Below are positions 15,833 to 24,191 of a stretch of DNA of 48,042 nt, in pieces. Within the stretch, counting starts at the first letter, position 1. Every line of letters starts with the position of its first letter. Under the pieces are notes generated by a model. It was not told where the DNA came from and did not search any database. It saw only the letters and a program-made list of their open reading frames with translations. This DNA is from Coriobacteriales bacterium. Lineage in GTDB: Bacteria > Actinomycetota > Coriobacteriia > Coriobacteriales > UBA8131. Both the position numbers and the translations under genes were made by a program. Location of the stretch: positions 1-48,042 of the forward strand of contig JAISGO010000036.1 of the NCBI GenBank assembly GCA_031263025.1, read 5' to 3'.

Positions 15833-16240
15833 ATGGAAACCAAGCTCGACAACGACAGACCGATTTACCTCCAGGTGAAAGAGGCGATCGCAGACGCGAT
15901 CTTGGCAGGTGAGTTTGTTCCGGGAAGCGCCATCCCCTCCAATAGCCGCCTGGTTGAACTCTTCAAGATCACCCCGGTCACCGTGCAGAAGGCAAGTGAC
16001 CTACTCGTGGCTGAGGGCTTGGTGCGCAAACAGCGTGGAGTGGGGATGTTCGTGACCGAGGTGGCCCCGAACCTGGTGCGCGAGCGCTACCGCGAGGGTT
16101 TTCGCAGCGACTACCTCGAACCCCTGCTGCACCGTGCCCGCCAGCTGCAGATTGGCTTAAAGGAGCTATGGGCGATGCTCGCCGACCCAGGTGTCGACGA
16201 TATCGATCACGAGAACACGAGGACAAAGGAGCAAGCATGA
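15833..16240 (+). CDS. GntR-family transcriptional regulator (YtrA type)
   Basis: 135 residues. A winged-helix GntR domain occupies about 8-75 (PIYLQVKEAIADAILAGEFV, then PSNSRLVELFKITPVTVQKA and a wing KQRGVGMFVT). The C-terminal part is short and helical with no ligand domain, as in YtrA members, which usually repress a neighbouring ABC transporter operon. ATG at 15833 is chosen since the upstream ATG at 15818 lies inside the promoter. Its stop overlaps the next start (ATGA), so it is translationally coupled to the ATPase. Confidence 0.88.
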   Translation: METKLDNDRPIYLQVKEAIADAILAGEFVPGSAIPSNSRLVELFKITPVTVQKASDLLVAEGLVRKQRGVGMFVTEVAPNLVRERYREGFRSDYLEPLLHRARQLQIGLKELWAMLADPGVDDIDHENTRTKEQA

Positions 16241-16980
16241 AGATACGTTTTGATGACGTCTCTCTGCGCTATGGCATGTTCGGACGGGGAGTCTCGGCCC
16301 TGCATCGGATTAACCTGGAGATTCCCGATGGCAGGGTCTGTGGCTTACTCGGGCGCAACGGCGCTGGTAAGAGTTCACTTTTAAGCCTGATTGCCGGCTT
16401 ACGTAGACCGAGCGGTGGTAGGGTCAGGGTAGATGGTGAGATTCCCTTTGAGAATAGGCGAATCATGTCCGAGGTCTCTTATATAGGAAGCCACTTCTCC
16501 GACCGCTGGAGCTATCTGAGCGCTCGTGACCTGCTGCGGCTCGCCGGCGCAGTACGACCGGATTGGGATCAGGTCTACGCTGACGAGTTAATCGATCTTT
16601 TCCAGGTGCCCCGCCGGCGTCGTTTGTCCAGCTATTCGACTGGACAGCGGGCCGCCTTTTATTTCGTGCTTGGTTTTGCCGGGCGCAGCCCAATTACCAT
16701 CTTGGATGAGGTTGGGTTAGGTATGGATGCCGTTTTGCGCGAGCGCCTGATCCAGGAGATCCTGCGCGATCTGGCTGCCCACCCCCGCACCCTGATCATC
16801 TCCACCCATTACATCAGCGAAGCCGAACGTCTCTTTGACCAAGTGGTCATCCTCGACCGGGGCCAAATCGCGCTTTGCGAGGAAGCCGATGACCTACGCG
16901 CCGAGCATGGTTCGATTAATGACGCTTTCATCAAACTGACTAAGGGCTCTAGGGTTCTAAAGGAGGCATCCGATGAGTGA
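16237..16980 (+). CDS. ABC transporter ATP-binding protein
   Basis: 247 residues. Walker A is GLLGRNGAGKSS near residue 39, the Walker B region is ITILDEVGLGMD, and the switch histidine is in ISTHYISEAE. The signature is YSTGQRA in place of LSGGQ, and LDEV replaces LDEP, deviations common in YtrB-like ATPases. The start ATG overlaps the gntR stop and is preceded by AAAGGAG; the longer open frame from 16168 lies inside gntR. It overlaps the permease start by 8 nt. Substrate unknown; YtrA-linked transporters often respond to cell-wall stress. Confidence 0.9.
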   Translation: MKIRFDDVSLRYGMFGRGVSALHRINLEIPDGRVCGLLGRNGAGKSSLLSLIAGLRRPSGGRVRVDGEIPFENRRIMSEVSYIGSHFSDRWSYLSARDLLRLAGAVRPDWDQVYADELIDLFQVPRRRRLSSYSTGQRAAFYFVLGFAGRSPITILDEVGLGMDAVLRERLIQEILRDLAAHPRTLIISTHYISEAERLFDQVVILDRGQIALCEEADDLRAEHGSINDAFIKLTKGSRVLKEASDE

Positions 16981-17788
16981 GGCCATTGTTAAAAATGTCA
17001 AGGCATTCGAGCCAGCCCAGACCGCTCCGCTGGCCGCCGGGCGGACAGGTCGGGCTTTGCTGCGCTTGTCCGGGATTGCCCTGCGCCGTGTACTCTGGAT
17101 TGACCTTTGGTTTTTCGCTACCTGTGTGGTTATGGCTCTCGGCATCTTCGCCGTCTTCACTTGGAACGGCAACTCGCTTCTGCGTGATTACGCCTTGCCT
17201 GACCATGTTTTCGCTATGGGTTTGCTCTTCCTCTCCCTTGGCTGGGTGGTGCAGTATTGTCTGACGGCCGAGCTTTCACGGCGGCTCTTCTTAGAGTGCC
17301 TGCCGCTTGGTTACAGTAGGCGTCAGCTGGCTGTAGCGACAATCTTGGCGACCTTGATAGGCTGCCTCTTGGTGGCCTTAGTCGCGCTTTTTTATATGTG
17401 GGCGAGCCAAGCTGCCGCAAATGCCCTGCTCGCCCAGGTCAAACACCATGATGGCGTTATTACTTGGCATCCCTCTCTGCTTTTCACCAGTCTTTACGTG
17501 CTGCTCTTCACGGTTATCGCAGTCTTGATCTCAGCTGTTGGTCTACTTAGCTCGCTGCCTTTGATTAAACGTAGCAGGCTCAGTTTTGCTTTTGCGGTAA
17601 TGGCGGCGTTCCTGACGGTCTACTTCTTGGTCAAAGTCGCCGGTATCCCCGATCAGTTCGCTAGCGCGCAAGCCCTGGTGCCCAGCCTGATGTGGCCGGG
17701 CCCTTGGACAGCGCTCCTTTTGGGGGTTGCCGTACTGGCAGGACTTGTCTATCTGTTTGCTGCTTGTCGGATTGACTATAAGTTTTAG
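16973..17788 (+). CDS. ABC transporter permease
   Basis: 271 residues with about six transmembrane segments (for example LWFFATCVVMALGIFAVF, MGLLFLSLGWVVQYCL, ILATLIGCLLVALVALFYMW, LLLGVAVLAGLVYLFA). It has no recognised soluble domain. It overlaps the ATPase gene by 8 nt, so gntR, ATPase and permease form one operon. Family assignment rests on context and hydrophobicity. Confidence 0.8.
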   Translation: MSEAIVKNVKAFEPAQTAPLAAGRTGRALLRLSGIALRRVLWIDLWFFATCVVMALGIFAVFTWNGNSLLRDYALPDHVFAMGLLFLSLGWVVQYCLTAELSRRLFLECLPLGYSRRQLAVATILATLIGCLLVALVALFYMWASQAAANALLAQVKHHDGVITWHPSLLFTSLYVLLFTVIAVLISAVGLLSSLPLIKRSRLSFAFAVMAAFLTVYFLVKVAGIPDQFASAQALVPSLMWPGPWTALLLGVAVLAGLVYLFAACRIDYKF

Positions 17789-17840
17789 GCTGCGCCACAA
17801 CCCTTTCGCCTAGTTTTCTCGGCCCCTGTCGGGTTTGCGG

Positions 17841-17846
17841 TATAAT
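17841..17846 (+). promoter_or_regulatory. -10 box of the LCP-family gene
   Basis: A perfect TATAAT lies 31 nt before the GTG at 17878, within a 90-nt gap after the ABC permease. The -35 region is not recognisable. Confidence 0.45.
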
Positions 17847-17877
17847 CTAGGGACTGTGCGAAAACGAATGGAAAGGC

Positions 17878-19101
17878 GTGCCATTGCCACGCAGTCATAA
17901 AACGGAAGAACGCAACCAGCGGAGTCAGCTCCACATCCGTAGCGGATCCAAGCAACAGGGTTCGCAGTCGCGCCGCAGCTTAGGCGTTCAGAAGTTCAGC
18001 CGTGCCAACGCCAGCCTGAAGGCGATGAAGAAAGAGCAGGGCACCTCGCTTGCCAAGAAGAGCATCATCGGCATCTTGGTCGCAGTGGTGCTGCTACTCG
18101 GCTTAGGCGGGGTCGCGGTAGCTTTATACCTCCACCACATCAGTACCGACTTGGGTTTTGACCCCTCCACTGAAGCCTCCTTACAAGGGGTCTTGACCAG
18201 CACTGACATGAACTCTCCTTTCTATACCCTGATCATCGGCTCAGATGCGCGTAAGAACGACCCGGCTCTCGGTCATCGTTCCGACACGATTATCCTGGCC
18301 CGCCTCGACCCCATCAACAAGAAAGTCACCGAGCTTTCCATTCCGCGCGACTTGGTCGTGACCATTCCCGGACACGGCCAGCAGAAGATCAACGCGGCTT
18401 TTGCCTTTGGCGCTGAAGCCGGTATCACCACCCAAGTCGAGCAGCTCTGCGGCGTGCAAGTCAGTCACTACGTTGAGATTGACTTCACCGGCCTGCAGAA
18501 CCTGATCGACAAGATCGGTGGCATCACCATCAACGTCTCTAAGTACCAAGTGCCTCATAAGAGTATCGAGCACCACTCTCAGGCAGGGGAGACCAGCGAT
18601 CCCCGGGGGGTCTGGATCAAGTCTGGCACCCAGACTATGGACGGTTTTACTGCGATGGCCTTTGCCCGTTGTCGCAATTATCCAGACGGTGACTATCAAC
18701 GGATGAAAAACCAACAAGAGGTGATTTCCGCAATCGCCCGTAAGGTGCTCGACCAGAACGTGATGCAGCTGCCTTCGACGGTGGGGGACTTGGCGACCTG
18801 TGTGAAGACTGATATGACTGCGACCGACTTGGTCGCCCTGGCTCTGAAATTCCAGGGTCTAAGCGTCGACAATGACATCTATACCGCGACCGTGCCTTCG
18901 GACGTGGGATCCCAGGCTGGCCTGGGTTCGATTATCGTCGTCAATCAGACAGCATTCAATACCATGATGCAGCGTATCAAGGCCGGTCTGACTCCGACCG
19001 CCGACGCCGCTACTGATACCACGGCGAGCACCGACGGTGATGTGAGTAATACTAAGAGCTCCAGTACTAGTGGCGGTGGTACTGCGACCAGCAGTCAATA
19101 G
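17878..19101 (+). CDS. LytR-CpsA-Psr (LCP) family cell-wall polymer ligase
   Basis: LCP proteins attach teichoic acids or capsule-like glycopolymers to peptidoglycan. The 407 residues comprise a basic cytoplasmic N-terminus, one transmembrane helix (about 62-84, IIGILVAVVLLLGLGG), then the extracellular LCP domain with IIGSDARKND, HRSDTIILARLDP and SIPRDLVVTIPG, which carries the Arg/Asp residues that bind the polyprenyl pyrophosphate. A Ser/Thr-rich tail closes it. GTG at 17878 is the longest start, but TTG at 17884 is better spaced from GGAAAGG (17870-17876). It is followed by a TagO/WecA gene of related function. Confidence 0.92.
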   Translation: MPLPRSHKTEERNQRSQLHIRSGSKQQGSQSRRSLGVQKFSRANASLKAMKKEQGTSLAKKSIIGILVAVVLLLGLGGVAVALYLHHISTDLGFDPSTEASLQGVLTSTDMNSPFYTLIIGSDARKNDPALGHRSDTIILARLDPINKKVTELSIPRDLVVTIPGHGQQKINAAFAFGAEAGITTQVEQLCGVQVSHYVEIDFTGLQNLIDKIGGITINVSKYQVPHKSIEHHSQAGETSDPRGVWIKSGTQTMDGFTAMAFARCRNYPDGDYQRMKNQQEVISAIARKVLDQNVMQLPSTVGDLATCVKTDMTATDLVALALKFQGLSVDNDIYTATVPSDVGSQAGLGSIIVVNQTAFNTMMQRIKAGLTPTADAATDTTASTDGDVSNTKSSSTSGGGTATSSQ

Positions 19102-19134
19102 GATCTAGGCTGTCTTGACAGCGGGCTCGCGATA

Positions 19135-20253
19135 ATGTTCGGTGCTTACCATGCTTTGGCCTTGTTGGCGGTCACTTTCGTGGTCACTTTCGCCCTCGTA
19201 CCTGCGGTCAAGCATCTAGCCTGGCGCCTTGATGCGGTCGACTATCCGAGTAAGCGCCGGGTCAATAGCGCCGCCGTACCCCGTTTGGGCGGCTTAGCCA
19301 TGTTCGGCGGGATGGCTGCTGCTTTTCTTTTCGAATGCTTGGGTGAGGCTTTACTCGGTTGGAATGGCCTCTTTCTCTCACAAGGGCACCTGCCGATCAA
19401 CTACCTGGTCGTGATGTTTGGGGTGTTAGTGATGTTGGCGGTCGCTACTGTTGACGATATTTGGCAGATCCATTGGTGGCAAAAGCTCCTTGGCCAGGTA
19501 GTGGCGGCTTTGCTCATCTGCATCGGCGGAGTGCAGTTTGCCCAGATCCAGAACCCTTTCGTGAGCGGGCCGGACTTTATTGAATTCGGGCTTTGGACTT
19601 ATCTTCTGACCGTGGTCTACATCGTCGGCTTCGTTAATATGATGAATCTGATTGATGGCTTGGACGGCCTGGCTGCGGGGGTCACGGCCATCGTCGGGAT
19701 CGCCCTTTTCGTGATCGCCTATGGTAAGGCCCGGGCCGAGGCGGCGATGATGGCGGTGGTCTTGGTCGGGGCCTGCCTTGCTTTTTTGCGCTACAACTTC
19801 GCGCCGGCCAAGATCTACATGGGTGACGTTGGCTCACATCTTTTGGGGACGATGCTGGCGATTATCTCCTTAGTCGGGGTGATGCGCTCTCCAACCTTCA
19901 TCGTTTTGATCGTGCCTCTGATCATCGCCGGTATCCCCTTCGTCGACACCCTGCTCTCCATTATCCGGCGTATCCGCCACCACCAACCAGTCACTCGACC
20001 GGACATGCGCCACTTTCATCATCTCCTGATCAAACGCAACTGGACCACTCCTCAGGCGGTGTTGATTGTCTGGGGGCTTACTGCTCTGTTGGCGCTGGCT
20101 GGTATCTTGATGGCCAGCACCACAGGTTTCATCGCCCTCTTCATCTTTATTGCCCTGCTGGTCGTTTTCGGCATCATCCTCTGGCGTCTCGGCCTCTTCG
20201 GTGATGTTTGGACCCATTACTATAATCCGCGCGGGCGCAATAAGAAAAAATAA
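19135..20253 (+). CDS. Undecaprenyl-phosphate N-acetylglucosamine-1-phosphate transferase (TagO/WecA type, MraY family)
   Basis: Polytopic membrane enzyme starting wall-glycopolymer synthesis by moving a sugar-1-phosphate to undecaprenyl phosphate. The 372 residues have about ten hydrophobic segments. Conserved motifs: VPRLGGLAMF, VATVDDI (catalytic Asp pair), NMMNLIDGLDGLAAG, AKIYMGDVGSHLLG and the C-terminal cytoplasmic RPDMRHFHHLLIKR. The His-rich last motif marks the WecA/TagO branch rather than MraY. It pairs functionally with the LCP ligase 33 nt upstream. Confidence 0.92.
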   Translation: MFGAYHALALLAVTFVVTFALVPAVKHLAWRLDAVDYPSKRRVNSAAVPRLGGLAMFGGMAAAFLFECLGEALLGWNGLFLSQGHLPINYLVVMFGVLVMLAVATVDDIWQIHWWQKLLGQVVAALLICIGGVQFAQIQNPFVSGPDFIEFGLWTYLLTVVYIVGFVNMMNLIDGLDGLAAGVTAIVGIALFVIAYGKARAEAAMMAVVLVGACLAFLRYNFAPAKIYMGDVGSHLLGTMLAIISLVGVMRSPTFIVLIVPLIIAGIPFVDTLLSIIRRIRHHQPVTRPDMRHFHHLLIKRNWTTPQAVLIVWGLTALLALAGILMASTTGFIALFIFIALLVVFGIILWRLGLFGDVWTHYYNPRGRNKKK

Positions 20254-20254
20254 G

Positions 20255-20400
20255 GTGCTGCTGTAAAGCCAAAATGTGCCAAATAGCTAACCCCCCAAAA
20301 ACAGATATTTGAGTGCAGTCTGGTCTTTGCAGCATAGCGAGGATACCTAGTCGGTACCGAGCAGTGCTGTAAAGCCAGAATGTGCCAAATAGCTGTTTTT
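20255..20400. repeat. AGTTACC-core palindrome, copy F, with an extra half arm
   Basis: The 104-bp palindrome at 20297-20400 has ends AAAAACAG and CTGTTTTT, then TATTTG/CAAATA, continuing with mismatches to the core GGATACC-TAGTC-GGTACCGA (20341-20360). Its right end supplies two bases of the TAA stop of the minus-strand transporter gene (20399-20401). An additional right-arm copy (GCTGTAAAGCCAAAATGTGC onward) lies at 20260-20288, next to the TagO/WecA stop. The same half-arm plus full-palindrome layout occurs in copy G. Confidence 0.82.
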
Positions 20401-21685
20401 ACACGGCGATGTGGAAGCGGAAGACGATATAGACCCCCGCGATCGCCACCGAGACCAACATCAAAGGGAAACCGACCCGCATGTATTTGAGGAAACTAAT
20501 GGGGTAGCCTTTCTTGTTGGATATACCCGAGAGCACCACGTTGGCCGAGGCGCCGATCAAGGTGCCGTTGCCACCTAGGCAGGCCCCGATAGAAAGCCCC
20601 CACCACAGCGGATGAACGTCGATGCCCATCGCGCCCATACTGGTCAAGACCGGGATCATGGCGGCGACGAAGGGGATGTTGTCGAGGAAGGCGCTCACTA
20701 CTGCGCTGACCACCAGGACCGCCACCAAGGCGAGGATTTCCTGGCCTTGGGCAAGATGCACTAGCTCCTGGGCCAACATGTTGAGCACTCCTGTATGCGA
20801 CATCGCTCCGACGATGATGAAGAGGCCGGCGAAAAAACCGATTGTCGTCCACTCCACTTCATGGATGATCTTCTCGATGTCCTGGCGCCCGATCACCAGC
20901 ATTACCCCGCCGGCGCTGAGAGCTACGACCCCGGACTCGATACCGAGGCTGCCGTGGAGGAGGAAAGCTGCGATTATGAGTATGATCATCACGATGCTCT
21001 TGAAGAAGAGCGGCTTACTCTTGATTGATTCGCCGGGATCGAGCTGGGTGAGCAGGCGGGCGTCGTCAGGTGACACTTTGAGCTTGCGCCCGTAGAGGAA
21101 GTAGAAGCAGATGATGGTGACTGCCAAGATGACGATCACGATGGGGGCGTTGTAGTTGAGGAAGTCGAGGAAATCATAGTGTGACTGGCTGCCGATCATG
21201 ATGTTGGGAGGGTCGCCGATCATGGTGGCCGTACCGCCGATGTTGGAGGCCATGATCTGCGAGATGAAGAATGGTATCGGTGAGGTCTTCATCTCACGAC
21301 AGAGCATAAAGGTCATCGGCCCGACCAAGAGTACGGTAGTGACGTTGTCAAGGAAAGCCGAGAGTACAGCGGTCACGATAATCAAGAACATCATGATCCG
21401 CCAAGGGTGACCATGGGCCAATTTGGCCGCCCAAATCGCAGCGTATTCGAAGAGGCCCGACTCCTTGGCCACTGCCACGAAGATCATCATTCCAATCAAG
21501 ACAGCCAAGGTATTGAGATCCATCGGGGAGGGATTGGCCACGGCTTCGTCAAAGGGTAAAAGCCCGCTCAGCATCACCACACAGGCGCCGATCATGGCCA
21601 CTGTGGTGCGGTGCATCTTCTCTGAGATGATTACCCCCATCACGGCAACGAAAATGAGGATGGAGGCTATTTGAGGGGCAGTCAT
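20399..21685 (-). CDS. ArsB/NhaD-family ion transporter
   Basis: 428 residues with about eleven hydrophobic segments; member of the ion transporter superfamily (ArsB arsenite pump, NhaD Na+/H+ antiporter, SLC13). Two internal repeats carry the family pattern: DNVTTVLLVGPMTF with ASNIGGTATMIGDPPNIMIG in the first half, and DNIPFVAAMIPVL with GACLGGNGTLIGASANVVL in the second. The substrate (anion, Na+/H+) cannot be told from sequence. No arsenic-resistance regulator is nearby. Its stop codon overlaps palindrome F. Confidence 0.87.
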   Translation of the reverse strand: MTAPQIASILIFVAVMGVIISEKMHRTTVAMIGACVVMLSGLLPFDEAVANPSPMDLNTLAVLIGMMIFVAVAKESGLFEYAAIWAAKLAHGHPWRIMMFLIIVTAVLSAFLDNVTTVLLVGPMTFMLCREMKTSPIPFFISQIMASNIGGTATMIGDPPNIMIGSQSHYDFLDFLNYNAPIVIVILAVTIICFYFLYGRKLKVSPDDARLLTQLDPGESIKSKPLFFKSIVMIILIIAAFLLHGSLGIESGVVALSAGGVMLVIGRQDIEKIIHEVEWTTIGFFAGLFIIVGAMSHTGVLNMLAQELVHLAQGQEILALVAVLVVSAVVSAFLDNIPFVAAMIPVLTSMGAMGIDVHPLWWGLSIGACLGGNGTLIGASANVVLSGISNKKGYPISFLKYMRVGFPLMLVSVAIAGVYIVFRFHIAV

Positions 21686-21754
21686 AGCCCTTTTATCTTA
21701 CCCCTTTGGCGCAGCTTAGGCTGAACAGCAATGGTTGTGGAAAGCCCTGAAAAC

Positions 21755-21784
21755 GCAGGGGACACTCTATAGAGTGTCCCCTGC
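21755..21784. repeat. Perfect 30-bp palindrome with GGGGACA/TGTCCCC core ends
   Basis: GCAGGGGACACTCTA is followed directly by its exact reverse complement. It lies between the start of the ArsB-like gene and palindrome G. It shares the GGGACA/TGTCCC end pattern with the palindrome at 6001-6022 and echoes AGGGTGTCCCCGTTTAAAAC near 26406. Confidence 0.6.
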
Positions 21785-21797
21785 ATGGGTTGCTGAG

Positions 21798-21948
21798 GCG
21801 TACAGCAAAGGCCGAATGCGCCAAATAGCCTCTCAAAAGCCTGTAAAAGCAGATATTTGAGCGCAGTTGGAGCTTTGCTGTACGCCGAAGTTACCTGGTC
21901 GGTATCGAGGGGTACGGCAAAGGCCGAATGCGCCAAATAGCTGTTTTT
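21798..21948. repeat. AGTTACC-core palindrome, copy G, with an extra half arm
   Basis: A 104-bp palindrome at 21845-21948: AAAAGCAGATATTTG against CAAATAGCTGTTTT, then GCTTTGCTGTACGCCG against GGTACGGCAAAG, with core AGTTACC-TGGTC-GGTATCGA (21889-21908). Its last two T form part of the TAA stop (21947-21949) of the EF-G-like gene. A separate right-arm copy (GTACAGCAAAGGCCGAATGC onward) lies at 21800-21829. Arms resemble copy F, making F and G the closest pair in the family. Confidence 0.82.
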
Positions 21949-23947
21949 ACTTGCTGCCTGCCTCGCGCTTGGCCTGATAGTCTGCGGCCATCTTCTGCTG
22001 CACCTCGGCCGGCACTTCTTCGTAGCCGGTCAAAGAGAGGCTATAAGAACCCAAACCGCGGGTCAGTTGGCGCAGGTCGCGGGCGTAGGTGATGACTTCT
22101 TTGTAAGGGACGCTGGCGGTGACTACAGAGTTGCCCTGGGAGTCGCTGGACATGTTCGAGATCTTGCCGCGCTTGGTGGTGAGGTCGCCCATCACCGCGC
22201 CGCTGGCGGACTCCGGGCAGGTCACCTCGAGGGTGGCGACTGGCTCCAACACGTAGGGGGCGGCGTCTTTACAGGCATTGCGGAAGGCCAGACGGCCAGC
22301 TGACTTGAAGGCCATCTCGTTGGAGTCGACTGGGTGGTAGGAACCGTCGTAGACAGCGGCCTTGACGTCGATCATCTGGTTGCCGGTGAGGAAGCCCTCG
22401 GCCATCGCCTCCTGGATGCCTTTGTCCACTGCCGGGATCAGACCGCGTGGGATATGGCCGCCGGTCACCTCGTTGACGAACTCATAGCCCAGGCCCGGGT
22501 TGGGCTCGAGGCGGACGTAGCAGTCACCGTACTGGCCGGCGCCGCCGGTCTGCTTCTTATGTTTGCCCTCGGCCTGGGCGGTCTTGCGGATGCTCTCGCG
22601 GTAGGCGATCTTGAACTCGAGGATGTTGATATCGACCTTGAGGCCGCTTCTGACCTGGTCGAGGATGGCCTTAGTGGCGCCTTCGCCCAGGGTGTAGAGG
22701 ACGGTCTGGTGGGTCTGGGGGTCGCGCACCAGCTTGACGCAGGGATCGAGCTCGGCCTGCTTCTCGAGGAACTCAAAGAGCTTATCGTCATTTTTCTTGT
22801 CGGCGGCTTCAAGCGCGGTGGGGTAGAGCGGCTCCGGCGTCTTGGGCGGCACCACCGCGACCTTGCCGGACGCCGAGAGGCTGTCGCCAGTGTGCACGTC
22901 AGCCAGCTTGGGGAAGATCACGATGTCGCCGGCGGCGGCCTCCGGTATGTCCGTGGTCTTGGCCCCATCCAAGGTCTGTACCCGGCTGATATGCTCCTTC
23001 TTGCCGCTGGCGGCGTTGCCGAGCTCCGCGCCGGCTTTGACCGTGCCTCCCAGCATCTTGGCGAAGCTGATATGGCCGAGGAAGGGGTCGGAGGCGGTCT
23101 TGAAGATATAGGCAGAGGTCTCGGCGTTGGCGTCGACGCTCATGCTCTCGCCGCCAGCCAAAAAGAAGGGCCCATGTGCGTCGGGTGTGGGAAAGTAGGT
23201 GATGACCTGCTCGAGAAAGCCGATCAGGCCCTGCTCAATCACGGTCGAACCGACGAAAGAGGGGATGAAGATCCCCTGGGTGATGGCCTTGCCAAGCAGG
23301 CTCTCCAGTTCGGTTTGGCTGAGCTGTTCGTTGCCGTCGAGGTATTTCATCATTAGCTCGTCGTCGGCCTCGGCCACCAGATCCAACAGTTTGTCGCGGG
23401 CGGCCTGGGCCCGTTCAAGGTATTCGGCCGGGATCTCCTCGGTGGTCTCCTTGCCGCCTGTGTGGTAGCGGGCCACCATGTTGATGATGTCGATGATGCC
23501 CTTGAAGTCCGTGCCCTGGCCAATCGGCATAGTCACCTGGCCGACCCGGCTACCGAATTTCTCAGCCAAGACGTCGATGGCGTGCTGGTAGTCAGCGCCC
23601 TCTTTGTCGATGTGGTTAATGAAGAAAGAGCGGGCGAGCTGCTCCTTGTCTGCCATGTTGTAGAGCTTGAGGGTGTTGACCTTGGGGCCATCCACGGCGT
23701 CGACTACGAAAGTAGCCATCTCGCAAGCTTCGGTGGCGAAGATGGTGTCGCCGATGAAATCATCGGCCCCGGAGGTATCGACCAGGTTGATCTTATGGTC
23801 TTTATATTCGATCGGCGCGAAGTCGAAACCAAACTTGTCCGACTTACCGCACACCCGCAAAAGCCCCTCGACCAGCGAAGTCTTGCCGGCCCCGTCGCTT
23901 CCCACGAGGGCGATGTTGCGGATCTTGTCTGTCGTATATGCGGGCAT
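21947..23947 (-). CDS. EF-G-like translation GTPase lacking the switch I segment
   Basis: 666 residues aligning along EF-G: P-loop GSDGAGKT (16-23), G3-like DTSGADDF (57-64), G4-like NHID (111-114), domain II, domain III, and domains IV-V (GGAGQYGDCYVRLEP, GYEFVNEVTGGHIPRG, VMGDLTTKRGKISNMS). Between P-loop and G3 only about 33 residues remain where EF-G has roughly 25-30 more, so the G2/switch I threonine region is absent; G3 is DTSG instead of DTPG and G4 is NHID rather than NKxD. The frame is continuous. It resembles EF-G2-type paralogues and may have a non-elongation role. SD AGGAGG precedes the ATG. The stop codon lies in palindrome G. Confidence 0.88.
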   Translation of the reverse strand: MPAYTTDKIRNIALVGSDGAGKTSLVEGLLRVCGKSDKFGFDFAPIEYKDHKINLVDTSGADDFIGDTIFATEACEMATFVVDAVDGPKVNTLKLYNMADKEQLARSFFINHIDKEGADYQHAIDVLAEKFGSRVGQVTMPIGQGTDFKGIIDIINMVARYHTGGKETTEEIPAEYLERAQAARDKLLDLVAEADDELMMKYLDGNEQLSQTELESLLGKAITQGIFIPSFVGSTVIEQGLIGFLEQVITYFPTPDAHGPFFLAGGESMSVDANAETSAYIFKTASDPFLGHISFAKMLGGTVKAGAELGNAASGKKEHISRVQTLDGAKTTDIPEAAAGDIVIFPKLADVHTGDSLSASGKVAVVPPKTPEPLYPTALEAADKKNDDKLFEFLEKQAELDPCVKLVRDPQTHQTVLYTLGEGATKAILDQVRSGLKVDINILEFKIAYRESIRKTAQAEGKHKKQTGGAGQYGDCYVRLEPNPGLGYEFVNEVTGGHIPRGLIPAVDKGIQEAMAEGFLTGNQMIDVKAAVYDGSYHPVDSNEMAFKSAGRLAFRNACKDAAPYVLEPVATLEVTCPESASGAVMGDLTTKRGKISNMSSDSQGNSVVTASVPYKEVITYARDLRQLTRGLGSYSLSLTGYEEVPAEVQQKMAADYQAKREAGSK

Positions 23948-24040
23948 TGCAGTCCTCCTTCTTTGGGTTGTAGTTATGATAGCCTATCCAAAATGGGTAC
24001 AGAGACGATGGCGATGGGGGAGTTGGGGGGGCGATGAAAA

Positions 24041-24155
24041 GCCTTGCCTGGGTCGAGGTCGCCTGCTCAAACAAGCTTCGCCGCAGTTGCGTTAACGCTA
24101 TCGCCCGCGAGTGCGCGGCTGCAGAACTCGCATTCGACCTCGACCCAGGCACGGC
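24041..24155. repeat. Imperfect 115-bp palindrome with 17-bp perfect arms
   Basis: TGCCTGGGTCGAGGTCG (24045-24061) is mirrored by CGACCTCGACCCAGGCA (24135-24151), extended outward by GCC/GGC. The interior is partly self-complementary around GCGTTAACGC (24089-24098). It lies in the 244-nt spacer between the ferritin-VIT gene and the EF-G-like gene. It shows no AGTTACC core, so it appears to be a third palindrome type. Confidence 0.7.
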
Positions 24156-24191
24156 CTCAGGCGGAAAATAGTCCCACGAAGTGCTTAAAGC

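Noticed and set aside
20297..20400. Simple rho-independent terminator interpretation for the AGTTACC palindromes
   Set aside because: F and G end with T-runs after genes, but other copies precede tRNAs or have no T-run, and the conserved centre is not needed for termination.
23750..23910. Frameshift or pseudogene explanation for the missing switch I of the EF-G-like gene
   Set aside because: The frame is continuous on both sides and the junction residues read as normal protein; no displaced switch I sequence is found in other frames nearby.
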